64,000 nucleotides of DNA from JAAZMI01 sp050948785 (GCA_050948785.1 JBMNEM010000001.1:303902-367901), one strand, 5' to 3'; shown: positions 35,638 through 44,343, counted from the stretch's first letter. Made by a program: numbers and translations. The notes: generated by a model from the sequence alone, not told the origin.

Positions 35638-36093
35638 ATGCGCATAACCTTCATGGCTAAAGAAAGTGAAATTAAGCGTAATTGGTATATCATCGATGCT
35701 TCCGGGTTGCCTCTGGGCAGACTGGCCAGTGAGGTTGCCAGAATCCTCAGGGGCAAGCATAAGCCGATTTACACTCCCCATGTGGATACAGGTGATTTTG
35801 TAATTGTCATTAATGCTGATCAAGTAGCTCTTACAGGAAATAAATTACGGCAAAAATATTATTACAGGCATTCAGGTTATCCCGGAGGTTTAAAGAAAAT
35901 ACGTTACGATGAACTGTTCAAGCAAAAGCCGGAATTTATTCTGACCCTGGCTGTAAAAAGGATGCTGCCCGCTAACCGCTTGGGTAGAGCAATGCTTAAA
36001 AAACTTAAGGTTTATGCCGGTTCCCAGCATCCCCATCAGGCACAGGGGCCTGTTACTTGGAAGGTAAACCCGAAAAGAGTTGTCGAACAATAA
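35638..36093 (+). CDS. rplM: 50S ribosomal protein L13 (uL13)
   Basis: A 151-residue L13 (KRNWYIIDASGLPLGRLAS; GDFVIVINADQVALTGNKL; MLPANRLGRAMLKKLKVY). ATG at 35638 gives the common MR-TFMAK start; ATGs at 35617 and 35653 are alternatives. It is co-transcribed with rpsI. Confidence 0.95.
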   Translation: MRITFMAKESEIKRNWYIIDASGLPLGRLASEVARILRGKHKPIYTPHVDTGDFVIVINADQVALTGNKLRQKYYYRHSGYPGGLKKIRYDELFKQKPEFILTLAVKRMLPANRLGRAMLKKLKVYAGSQHPHQAQGPVTWKVNPKRVVEQ

Positions 36094-36123
36094 ATACCTG
36101 AACAAAGAAGGGAGTGTAATGGA

Positions 36124-36516
36124 TTGGCCCAAGTGCAATATTTTGGTACGGGTCGCAGGAAAAAATCGATAGCCAGAGTGCGCCTGCTGCCGGGAGAAGG
36201 TAGGATTATCATCAACAGCAGGGAACTTCAGGATTATTTTGGTATGGATACATTAAAAGCGGAGGTCCGCCGCCCGCTGGAGGTAACCGGAACCCTGCAT
36301 AAATTTGATGTTCTGGCCAAGGTGGAAGGCGGTGGATATACGGGTCAGGCCGGGGCGATCAGGCACGGTATCGCCAGAGCTCTCCTGGAGGCAGATGAGG
36401 AGTTTCGTCCCTTATTAAAAAAAGAGGGCTTCTTGACGCGGGATCCCCGGATGAAAGAACGTAAAAAATACGGTTTAAAAAAAGCCCGGCGCGCTCCGCA
36501 ATTCTCCAAGCGATAG
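36124..36516 (+). CDS. rpsI: 30S ribosomal protein S9 (uS9)
   Basis: A 130-residue S9 with the invariant C-terminal tail ending QFSKR that reaches the P-site tRNA. TTG start after GAAGGGAGTG. The transposon end begins only about 4 bases after the TAG, and the first terminator downstream belongs to the transposon. The conserved 3' end of the gene is the likely recognition site of the Tn7-like target selector. Confidence 0.97.
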   Translation: MAQVQYFGTGRRKKSIARVRLLPGEGRIIINSRELQDYFGMDTLKAEVRRPLEVTGTLHKFDVLAKVEGGGYTGQAGAIRHGIARALLEADEEFRPLLKKEGFLTRDPRMKERKKYGLKKARRAPQFSKR

Positions 36517-36572
36517 TTTTTGTTTATTTACACACGAGTTTGTTTACAATTACAAAGTTTGCTTATCGCAAG

Positions 36573-36614
36573 CGCCAACCGTCAGGGGGGAGAATTCCCT
36601 TTGGCGGTTTTTTT
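36573..36614 (+). terminator. Terminator inside left-end copy 1
   Basis: CGCCAA (36573-36578) pairs with TTGGCG (36601-36606), with an inner AGGG/CCCT pairing, followed by a T run. It would end the rplM-rpsI transcript inside the transposon end. Confidence 0.8.
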
Positions 36615-36663
36615 GTGTTCAAAAATAGATATAGAAATAAATAAAAATATGAAATCGGACGCA

Positions 36664-36740
36664 GTTTTAATCCCTCGTAAGCCTGTATAATTCGTATGTG
36701 TAGGTGGTTTCGATATTTCCTCCCGTAGGTTATACCCTGC
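36664..36740. other. Variable patch between CRISPR-repeat-like sequences in the left end
   Basis: Read on the minus strand, a stretch ending in ATATCGAAAC is followed by about 28 bases and then CGAGGGATTAAAAC, both resembling the 3' end of type I-B CRISPR repeats as I remember them. The bases between differ at seven places from copy 2 (36678, 36683, 36684, 36688, 36694, 36695, 36700), while the flanks are unchanged. No cas gene is seen, so the assignment as a mini-array is speculative. Confidence 0.25.
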
Positions 36741-36764
36741 GTATGAATACTCATTACCTTCCAC

Positions 36765-36966
36765 GAGCAAACTTTGTCATTCTTCACTGCTCACGAGCAA
36801 ACTCGCTTGTCATTTTCTCATTTTTTATATATTTTTTTATATTTTTTAAGGTAATAAAACCCGAGAGCAAACTTTGTCACTACAAGGGAAGAAACAGCGA
36901 GAAGCCTTGCAACAACTACATTTCATCACGAGCAAACTTTGTAACTACGTGAGCAAACTTATTTGT
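36765..36966 (+). repeat. Five GAGCAAAC-type motifs, probable TnsB sites, copy 1
   Basis: GAGCAAACTTTGT at 36765, 36865 and 36930, with longer variants GAGCAAACTCGCTTGT at 36795 and GAGCAAACTTATTTGT at 36951; most are followed by CA or AA then C/T. An inverted copy lies at 36552-36563. Multiple directly repeated transposase sites plus a terminal one is the pattern of Tn7-type ends. Confidence 0.8.
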
Positions 36967-37033
36967 AACTGGACATATATTGTTTCATTACACACGAGTT
37001 TGTTTACAATTACAAAGTTTGCTTATCGCAAGT

Positions 37034-37074
37034 CGCCAACCGTCATGGGGTAAATTCCCTTTGGCGGTTTTTTT
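37034..37074 (+). terminator. Terminator inside left-end copy 2
   Basis: CGCCAA (37034-37039) pairs with TTGGCG (37061-37066), followed by a run of eight T (after GG). The loop differs from copy 1 but the stem is kept, suggesting selection for the hairpin. Confidence 0.8.
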
Positions 37075-37225
37075 GTGTGTAAAAATAGATATAGAAATAA
37101 ATAAAAATATGAAATCCGGACGCAGTTTTAATCCCTCGAAAGCAAGTAGAATTCCGATGTTTAGGTGGTTTCGATATTTCCTCCCGTAGGTTATACCCTG
37201 CGTATGAATACTCATTACCTTCCAC

Positions 37226-37427
37226 GAGCAAACTTTGTCATTCTTCACTGCTCACGAGCAAACTCGCTTGTCATTTTCTCATTTTTTATATCTTTTTTTA
37301 TATTTTTTAAGGTAATAAAACCCGAGAGCAAACTTTGTCACTACAAGGGAAGAAACAGCGAGAAGCCTTGCAACAACTACATTTCATCACGAGCAAACTT
37401 TGTAACTACGTGAGCAAACTTATTTGT
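37226..37427 (+). repeat. Five GAGCAAAC-type motifs, probable TnsB sites, copy 2
   Basis: Same array as in copy 1, shifted by 461 bases: GAGCAAACTTTGT at 37226, 37326 and 37391, longer variants at 37256 and 37412. Confidence 0.8.
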
Positions 37428-37622
37428 AACTGGACATAGTAATAAATAAAAAATGGCACAAAAATAAGGGTAAATTTCAGAAAAAAATTTTATAGTAACC
37501 AAACGCCAATATTCAGCCGTTTAATAAGTTTTCTATATAAAATAAAGCATTATCCCTGTTGAAAATCCCAGTATACTACGTTAACATCACATCCAAGAAG
37601 TATGAAAGAAAGGAAGGTTTAT

Positions 37623-38444
37623 ATGGCCAAAAGAGATACTTCTTGGACTATGGCAAAGTATAAAAGATTCCTGTCTGAAAACCGTGGTGCAGGGGAATTA
37701 GCCTCCTATAAGCCCTGGTTATCTATACAAGACTTCCCGTCAAAAGGCAGGGTTTCACGTATAAAAGGCTGGAAGACAAACAGAATACATCATTTCTTTT
37801 CAGATATACAAACGAGATGTTTCTACATGTTTGAATGGGATGATGAAATAGTAGATATTAGAGAACATTATCCACTTTTAGATTTAGCAGAGGTAGTAAA
37901 AGACAATAAAGACCTTAAGCAAGAGTTTTTTATTAATAAAGAGCCTCCATATATACTAACAACTACATTTCTACTAACTTTACGAAATCACAAATATATT
38001 GCAAGGACAGTAAAATCATCGAGTGAGTTAGGGAAAAAGTCCGTGCTGGAAAGACTGGAAATAGAAAGAAGATATTGGGCAGCAAAACAAATTGATTTTG
38101 GCATAATTACCCAAAAAGAAATACCTACTAAAATGGTAAAAAACATAGAGTGGATACACTCAAGTTTGTATACCTATGAAGAAAGAGGCTTAACAGAAAA
38201 TTCATTAGAGAATTATTGTAACATTCTAATTGATAAATTTAGGGATAGTAAATATTCAATTAGAAAAATAACTTCTGATTTTGATAAAGAAAATGATGTG
38301 TCAGATGGAACAGGGTTATACATTTTTAAATACCTTCTAGCATCTAAACATATTTACATTGATATGAATGAATCAATAGATATAGCAAAAAGTCGTCCCA
38401 AAATTATTATTGATTGGGGTGCTAGGTATGCTTCCAATCAATAG
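37623..38444 (+). CDS. tnsA: TnsA-like transposon endonuclease, probably inactive
   Basis: A 273-residue protein of the TnsA family, which in Tn7 cuts the 5' strands so that the element moves by cut-and-paste. The family block is seen as HHFFSDIQTRCFYMFEWDDEIVDIREHYPLL-like sequence (residues 56-86), TTTFLL (113-118), VK at 130-131, and the C-terminal GIITQKEIP domain that contacts TnsC. From memory, Tn7 TnsA uses E63, D114 and K132. Here the positions hold Gln63, Thr115 and Lys131, so both metal-binding acids seem lost while the reading frame and the rest of the fold are kept. ATG at 37623 follows GAAAGGAAGG; an upstream ATG at 37602 lacks a site. It overlaps tnsB by 17 bases. Confidence 0.85.
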   Translation: MAKRDTSWTMAKYKRFLSENRGAGELASYKPWLSIQDFPSKGRVSRIKGWKTNRIHHFFSDIQTRCFYMFEWDDEIVDIREHYPLLDLAEVVKDNKDLKQEFFINKEPPYILTTTFLLTLRNHKYIARTVKSSSELGKKSVLERLEIERRYWAAKQIDFGIITQKEIPTKMVKNIEWIHSSLYTYEERGLTENSLENYCNILIDKFRDSKYSIRKITSDFDKENDVSDGTGLYIFKYLLASKHIYIDMNESIDIAKSRPKIIIDWGARYASNQ

Positions 38445-40491
38445 TGTAATCTTATATGAAACAAGTCAGGGTAAAATATATTACCGAATTCTGTATTACT
38501 ATAAAGATATCATCTATTTAATTGATATTTACGGTAACTCAATGCCTATTACAGTTTCAGAAACCTTTATTCAGAGTGGGTTAAATGATGGCACTATATA
38601 TGTTTTAGATAACGAACCATATATGATCATTAAAGATGAAGAGGATATCCTACCTAAACATAAGGCCATAAGAGATAAGGCCTATAATGCCATTAAAGAG
38701 ATTGTTACAATTGAGCCTGATATTTACATTGCTGAAAAGAGGGCTAAACTTGTCAGAGAATATGTTGAAAATATCCACGAAGCAACTGTAATGAGATATT
38801 TAAAACGGTTTTGGCAGAGAGGTATGCACAAAAACTCTTTACTTCCTGATTATCATAATTGTGGTGGGAAACAAGGGAACAAAGAAAAAGATAATACTTT
38901 TGTTATTACCCCCGAAACGATAAAGATTTTTAATACAGCACTTAATAGGTTTTATTACAATTCTTCAAGAAAGACTTTAACATTAACCTATGAACTTATG
39001 ATTAAGGAATACTTTAGTGATAATGGAATAGTAAATGAAGCCATTCCTACATTAAGACAATTCAGGTATTGGTTTAATAAGGAGAGAAACATTAAAAAAG
39101 AAGTATCTACCAGGCAAAGTGCAAAGCGATATGAATTACAACATAGGGGGTTAACAGGCTCTTCTACTGAAGAAGCATTTGGACCGGGAGCAATATTTCA
39201 AATAGATGCAACAGTAGGAGATGTTTATTTAGTATCCCAATATAATCGAAATTGGATTATAGGAAGGCCGGTTATATATACTGTTATGGATGTATTTTCA
39301 CGTTGTGTCGTAGGAATTAATATATCTTTGGAAGGTCCAAGTTGGATTGGGGCGAGTATCGCATTAATTAATGCTGCGTCAGATAAAGTATCCTTTTGCA
39401 GGAAGTACGGTATAGAGATTGGCAATGATGAGTGGAATTACTGCAGCACCCTGCCCGAAGCAATTATTGCCGATAGAGGAGAATTGGAAGGGGAAAACAT
39501 AGAATCTTTAATATCAGCATTTGGAATAAAAGTATTAAATACCAGCCCTTACAGAGGTGACATGAAGGGGATTATAGAGAGGTATTTTAATACTATAAAC
39601 CAACATACCAAGCCTTTCATGCCCGGTGCAATTAAAAGTCAATATCGTGAAAGAGGAGAGCAAGATTACAGACTTTCAGCAACCCTTGATTTAAGGCAGT
39701 TTACTCAAATCATAATAAAATGTGTATTGTATCATAATAATCATCACTATTTATCTAACTATACCCGAAGTGAAGATATGATTGCAGACGGTGTAGAACC
39801 TATACCCAAGTTAATCTGGGAATGGGGTGTTGCTAATAGAACAGGAAGGTTAAGAACTGTTGATGAGGATTTATTGAAATTAAATCTACTGCCAAAAGAT
39901 AAAGCAACTGTGACACAGCATGGGATTAAATTTAAAGGGATGCTATTTGGTTCTAAAACCTCATTAAAAGAACGATGGTTCGAGAAAGCAAGGAACAATG
40001 GATCTTGGAAAGTTGACATATCATATGATCCAAGGGATATGAGTTATATTTATATCAAATATGAAGATGGGAGAAAATTTGATAAGTGTTTTTTATTAGA
40101 ACACCAGTCAAGATACAAAGAAAAGTCCATTGAAGAAGTAACATATCTAATGGAATATGAAAAAATGCAGGCTAAAGCCTCAAAAAAAGCAGAATTGCAA
40201 AATAAAATAGATTTATTAAATGACATAGAAGAAATCATTGAACAGGCAAAAGAAGAGACAAAAAATGAAGTTGAAGAAGGCATAAGCAAAAAAAGGCGTA
40301 TCCAGAATATCAGAGATAATCGCCATTTTGAGAAGCAGCAGGAGAGGAAACAAAATATTATCGAAATAAGACCAGAAGAACCAAATATAGTAGTTGAAGA
40401 AAAAGCCTATGGTGATGCCGAGCAAAATTTAGTCGAATTACTATTAAAGGCACAGAAGGAGGGAAAAGACCGTGCTGGATTTGATACATAA
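38428..40491 (+). CDS. tnsB: TnsB-like DDE transposase
   Basis: A 687-residue transposase of the retroviral integrase superfamily. D260 (FQIDATVGD), D349 (IIADRGELE) and E384 (GIIERYF) give an intact DD(35)E triad. The N-terminal part holds DNA-binding helices for the end repeats; the C-terminal 100 residues are charged and probably bind TnsC. ATG at 38428 gives MLPINSVILYE. It overlaps tnsA and also tnsC (by 20 bases), suggesting translational coupling. Confidence 0.95.
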   Translation: MLPINSVILYETSQGKIYYRILYYYKDIIYLIDIYGNSMPITVSETFIQSGLNDGTIYVLDNEPYMIIKDEEDILPKHKAIRDKAYNAIKEIVTIEPDIYIAEKRAKLVREYVENIHEATVMRYLKRFWQRGMHKNSLLPDYHNCGGKQGNKEKDNTFVITPETIKIFNTALNRFYYNSSRKTLTLTYELMIKEYFSDNGIVNEAIPTLRQFRYWFNKERNIKKEVSTRQSAKRYELQHRGLTGSSTEEAFGPGAIFQIDATVGDVYLVSQYNRNWIIGRPVIYTVMDVFSRCVVGINISLEGPSWIGASIALINAASDKVSFCRKYGIEIGNDEWNYCSTLPEAIIADRGELEGENIESLISAFGIKVLNTSPYRGDMKGIIERYFNTINQHTKPFMPGAIKSQYRERGEQDYRLSATLDLRQFTQIIIKCVLYHNNHHYLSNYTRSEDMIADGVEPIPKLIWEWGVANRTGRLRTVDEDLLKLNLLPKDKATVTQHGIKFKGMLFGSKTSLKERWFEKARNNGSWKVDISYDPRDMSYIYIKYEDGRKFDKCFLLEHQSRYKEKSIEEVTYLMEYEKMQAKASKKAELQNKIDLLNDIEEIIEQAKEETKNEVEEGISKKRRIQNIRDNRHFEKQQERKQNIIEIRPEEPNIVVEEKAYGDAEQNLVELLLKAQKEGKDRAGFDT

Positions 40492-41854
40492 TGCCCAATA
40501 CAAAGAGCAGATTATTTCAGAATATAAAGGTAATCCATTTATAGAGGCATTGCCTGAAATCATATCTTCTGAAGAGGTAGTATCAAAGTTAGCAAATTTT
40601 CCTCCCTATAATAAAGAAGAAAGACAGTTAGATAATCAATACAGAGCCCATTTAGTGGGACGTCTATATGATGTCTTTCAGCCACTAGCGATACATTTAG
40701 ATTTAGAAAGTAGAATCAGTAGAGTTATAAGACAGGGTTATGTAGCAAGAAATGTATTGGATAAGTCCTTTGTTTCAAACAATTATCGCAGCACCGCAGG
40801 CTCTTTTACTTTACTTGGAGTATCAGGTATGGGGAAAACAACAGTTGTGAACAGAATATTATCCATGTATCCACAAGTAATCGTTCACTCTAAATACAAA
40901 GATATCCCACTTTCACGATATCAGGTAGTATATTTAAGGCTTGAATGCTCTTACGATGGAAGCATTAAAGGACTTTGTCTATCATTTTTTAGTAAGGTTG
41001 ATGAGGTATTAGGGACAGACTATTATTCACGATTTGGCAGCGGTAAACTTTCAGTAGATAATATGCTCGTTGCCATGAGTAATATTGCTAAAAGTATTTC
41101 ATTAGGGTTATTAGTAATTGATGAGATACAAAACCTTAGCAAGTCCAAGTCTGGAGGAGCCGACAGGATGCTGAATTTTTTTGTTACTCTGGTCAACACT
41201 ATTGGCTTACCAGTATTATTAATAGGAACTCCTGAGGCTATGGGGGTATTGCAAGGGAAGTTCCGCCAGGCAAGGAGGGGTTCAGGGCAAGGAGATTTGG
41301 TATTTGAAAGGTTAGATAATGATATTAACTTCAAACTACTTGTAAGTGCAATATGGGGCTATCAATGGACGAAAAGGCCTAATGCTCTGACTGATGAATT
41401 AATAGATACCCTATATGATCAATCCCAAGGAATAATTGATATAACAGTGAAACTTTATGCTCTTGCTCAAACAAAGGCAATTTCAAGCGGGATTGAGACA
41501 ATAACACCTGAATTAATTAAACAAGTGGCTGACGAAAGTTTAAGGCTGGTAAAGCCAATGTTAAATGCATTAAGGACAGGTAATGTAATGGAAATAGTAA
41601 AATATCCTGACATATATACTGGCAATATTGATTTAAATTATGAGTTGCCTAATCGGAATAGGTTTGTAATACCTACCACTTCCAAGCCACCTACAGTAGA
41701 AAATAATGAAAAGCCAGTGAAAGTTAGAACAAAGAAGATGCCTCCAAGTGCAGAAAATGATATTAGAGTTATGGTGCAGAATAAGGAGGAAGGCCTAACT
41801 GCTTATGATATATTGAAAAATCATGGGTTAATTAAAGGATTTGAAGTTATATGA
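40472..41854 (+). CDS. tnsC: TnsC-like AAA+ target regulator
   Basis: A 460-residue AAA+ ATPase that links the target selector to TnsAB. Walker A is GVSGMGKTT (116-124), Walker B LLVIDEIQNL with D217, and IGTPEAM as sensor I. The N- and C-terminal extensions match TnsC proteins of Tn7-like elements. GTG start at 40472, overlapping tnsB; its stop overlaps the start of tnsD as ATGATGA. Confidence 0.94.
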   Translation: MLDLIHNAQYKEQIISEYKGNPFIEALPEIISSEEVVSKLANFPPYNKEERQLDNQYRAHLVGRLYDVFQPLAIHLDLESRISRVIRQGYVARNVLDKSFVSNNYRSTAGSFTLLGVSGMGKTTVVNRILSMYPQVIVHSKYKDIPLSRYQVVYLRLECSYDGSIKGLCLSFFSKVDEVLGTDYYSRFGSGKLSVDNMLVAMSNIAKSISLGLLVIDEIQNLSKSKSGGADRMLNFFVTLVNTIGLPVLLIGTPEAMGVLQGKFRQARRGSGQGDLVFERLDNDINFKLLVSAIWGYQWTKRPNALTDELIDTLYDQSQGIIDITVKLYALAQTKAISSGIETITPELIKQVADESLRLVKPMLNALRTGNVMEIVKYPDIYTGNIDLNYELPNRNRFVIPTTSKPPTVENNEKPVKVRTKKMPPSAENDIRVMVQNKEEGLTAYDILKNHGLIKGFEVI

Positions 41855-43129
41855 TGACTTTTTTCCCTACACCGTACCCAGATGAAATATTATATAGTGT
41901 TTTTGCTAGATATCATGTTAAAAGTCCAAATTTCAATGGAAGTGAAACTGCGAGGGATCTGTTTAATGTAAAGCGTATAGTTTGTAGCCTGGAATTCCCA
42001 ACATTATTGGCAAATTTGGTCCACAATATGCCCTTAAACAGTCCTTTTGATGTAGATAGGCTAATATTCGAACATACCCTATTTCCCTATTATACGGTCT
42101 TTTTAAGCCTTGAGAACAGGGAGAATAATAAGACAGTATATGTTGCATGGGGATGTTGAAATATACAACAAAATAACAGGCATAATAAACCCACTGGCTG
42201 AAAATAAATTTCTTAGATTTTGTCCAAAGTGCAATAAAGAAGATATGGATAGATATGGCGAATTATATTGGCATAGGGTTCATCAGATAAGAGGCATCTA
42301 TATTTGTCCTCACCATAAAATACCTATTTATAATAGCAGTGTATCACTTGAGGACAATAAATATAAATATGTAGCAGCAAGGGAGAAAAACTGCATTGTT
42401 GAAAATGAGGTTGTGTATGAGCAAAGAACCTATGAAAAATTACTGATTATTGCAGATGATATGTGCTGGGTATTAAATAACCCTGTTATTAATACTAATA
42501 TTAAGGAACAGTATTTAAATCAGTTGAAGATATTGGAGTATGCAACAGTGAATGGCAGTCTAAGGCAGAAAAAACTTATTGCTGATTTTGAAGCCTTTTG
42601 GGGCAGTGAGATACTTCAGATGACTCATAATACAATTAGGAAGACTAATAACAGTAATTGGCTTTTAAAAATGGGATGGAACAAAGCAACTATCGAAGAT
42701 CCATTAAAACATATATTATTTATGAGATTTTTAGGTCTATCACCAGAAGTGTTATTTAATGAAAATGTAGAGTACCTACCTTTTGGGAAAGGGCCGTATC
42801 CTTGTCTAAATCCTGTTTGCAAACAATATAAGAAACAGGTCATTGAGAATGTAGAAATAAAAAATAATTATAAAACCAAGAGTCCAATAGGATATTTTAC
42901 CTGTCCAAATTGTGGTTTTTCATATTTGAGACGTGGACCTGATACGAAAAAAGAAGACAAGTATAGATATTCTCGGATTGTGGATTTCGGGGATTATTGG
43001 AGAGAGGAATTAATACGGCTATTAAAGTATAACAGCGTGCCAACGGTTGCAAAATTAATGGGGACAAGCCATACAACTGTTTATGATTTCTTAAGAAGAA
43101 GTGAAAATAATAAACATCCTCCACCCTAG
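41851..43129 (+). pseudogene. tnsD: TnsD/TniQ-like target selector, split by a +1 frame change
   Basis: The first frame (41851-42159) encodes the TniQ N-terminus (FFPTPYPDEILYSVFARYH; LFPYYTVFLSLENREN). The second, one base further on (from about 42125 to 43129), continues it with IIRQYMLHGD, the TniQ zinc motif CPKC...H...CPHH, a second CPNC finger and a C-terminal helix-turn-helix (VAKLMGTSHTTVYDFLRR). One extra base within AGGGAGAATAATAAGAC would explain the break; the region is not a homopolymer run. It could be a real mutation, programmed +1 frameshifting or a sequence error. TnsD proteins bind the chromosomal attachment site, here probably the end of rpsI. Confidence 0.8.
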
Positions 43130-43154
43130 GTGGACAACAGGGTTGAAGGATGTT
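43113..43154. terminator. Hairpin at the end of tnsD, between converging genes
   Basis: AACATCCT (43113-43120) pairs with AGGATGTT (43147-43154). It lies between tnsD and the minus-strand gene ending at 43175 and may terminate from both sides. Confidence 0.55.
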
Positions 43155-43174
43155 AATATACTTGAAATTAAAGA

Positions 43175-43714
43175 TTATGCACTCATATTCACTGGGATGG
43201 AGTTCCAGATTTCTCTATAAGTTTTAAAGTCTCTCATTATATTATTTTGTAGTTGTTTGAATTCGGAAGGGGTCCAATACATCTCTTTTGCAAGATTAAC
43301 ATATATTGGAGCAGCATCAACTAAAATATTCTTAATTCTTAATACCTCTCTCAATTTATTTTTGTGATCAACTAATAAATAATCTACAGTGTCTTGATAT
43401 GAAAGATCTTCTAATTCGTGTGTGTTTATTGACTTTGAATGATAGTTAAACCAATAGTTATAGAGGGGGTTGTTATGCTCACCAAAACCTATTAAATAAA
43501 TTAATGAAGCAGCATTTCCGGAAACATTTACGCAACATCGTGCGCTTGCAGTGTTAGTGTTATTTAGAATATACTTTATATTTTTTGCAAAATCTTTTAT
43601 TACAAAAGCAGTTTGATGTTTCTTCAGTTGCGGACTATAAATTCTTATTGATAACATCTGACCAGTTTTCATCTGTTCATACAATAATTTTGTTGGTAAT
43701 GTAAGGTTTGCCAT
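43175..43714 (-). CDS. Unrecognised 179-residue protein
   Basis: Not recognised. A soluble, moderately basic protein without signal peptide or membrane segment; the central part has CCVNVSGNAASLIYLIGFGEH and the C-terminus is helical. The minus-strand start has ATG after a GGAATGATT-type weak site. With the gene at 43742-44200 it forms a two-gene minus-strand unit between the tns genes and the regulator, so regulation or accessory transfer roles are possible but unproven. Confidence 0.7.
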   Translation of the reverse strand: MANLTLPTKLLYEQMKTGQMLSIRIYSPQLKKHQTAFVIKDFAKNIKYILNNTNTASARCCVNVSGNAASLIYLIGFGEHNNPLYNYWFNYHSKSINTHELEDLSYQDTVDYLLVDHKNKLREVLRIKNILVDAAPIYVNLAKEMYWTPSEFKQLQNNIMRDFKTYREIWNSIPVNMSA

Positions 43715-43741
43715 AAATAATCATTCCTTTCATAATATTTT

Positions 43742-44200
43742 TTAAATAAGAGTTTTTTCAGTATCATCCTTAAACAAAAGGGATAAATCATCTTTGTATC
43801 GATCTGTATCTCTCCAAAATTTGTAGATAATCATAATCATTGCGAAAGCCTGAAACTCAGATAATTTATTGATTTTGTCTATAAGAACCTTATTGTCAAC
43901 TTTCCATTTTTCAATCATCCATTGCTCATTTTCTAATACATCAGTTGTTTCTAAAAGTAGAAATCTATTTGCTGATATCTTTGGCGAATATTTGATTGCA
44001 TTAAATATATCAAATAAGCAGTAAAGTTCGTTTGAATCAAAATAATTATCAAGTTTTGTAATGGTTCTATATAGTAACTTGTGATATGTCAATACATAAT
44101 CTTCCATCAGACTAGGGAAATATTCAGGTCCATTTCCATTATGGAAATCAGTTAAACAACATTTTACTTTTTCATTTAAATCAGAGTTAATCATAGTCAT
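43742..44200 (-). CDS. Unrecognised 152-residue protein
   Basis: Not recognised. Predicted mostly helical and acidic, with Tyr/Trp-rich segments (YVLTYHKLLYRTITKLDNYF). AGGAGGTG precedes the start on the minus strand, supporting translation. The next gene on this strand begins 27 bases downstream. Confidence 0.7.
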   Translation of the reverse strand: MTMINSDLNEKVKCCLTDFHNGNGPEYFPSLMEDYVLTYHKLLYRTITKLDNYFDSNELYCLFDIFNAIKYSPKISANRFLLLETTDVLENEQWMIEKWKVDNKVLIDKINKLSEFQAFAMIMIIYKFWRDTDRYKDDLSLLFKDDTEKTLI

Positions 44201-44343
44201 AACACCTCCTATTAAACATTTCCAAAGAAATCTCTTATTTTTGTGCTTATTTCAAAAAACACGTGATATACTAACGTTTGAATTATTAAAATTAAGTTTG
44301 TAATTTTTCTGCTAATAAAATAGGTAGATTTATTGTTATTGTT

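Larger units (their letters stand above)
36521..36977 (+). repeat. Left-end repeat, copy 1 (solo end next to rpsI)
   Basis: A 457-base sequence repeated at 36981-37438. Both copies open with TGTTT, two or three variable bases, and TTACACACGAGTTTG, and both end at TGGACATA. Copy 1 is followed directly by copy 2 instead of by tnsA. The unit holds a terminator, one inverted motif ACAAAGTTTGCT (36552-36563) and five direct motifs. Confidence 0.9.
36981..37438 (+). repeat. Left-end repeat, copy 2 (joined to tnsA)
   Basis: Second copy of the end sequence, highly similar to copy 1. Differences are concentrated in the terminator loop and in the patch 37138-37161. It continues without a break into AT-rich sequence leading to tnsA, so it is the left end of the resident element. 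The 184 bases from 37439 to 37622 hold no promoter that I would defend. Confidence 0.9.

Noticed and set aside
36492..36516. Partial match of the variable patch to the end of rpsI around AATTCT
   Set aside because: About 14 of 23 bases match in copy 2, fewer in copy 1, and the distance to the insertion point does not fit known RNA-guided transposons. It may be chance.
36563..37248. Minus-strand open frames in both left-end copies with matching N-termini
   Set aside because: Their similarity follows from the DNA repeat; they cross the terminator hairpins, lack good binding sites and drift in frame after indels.
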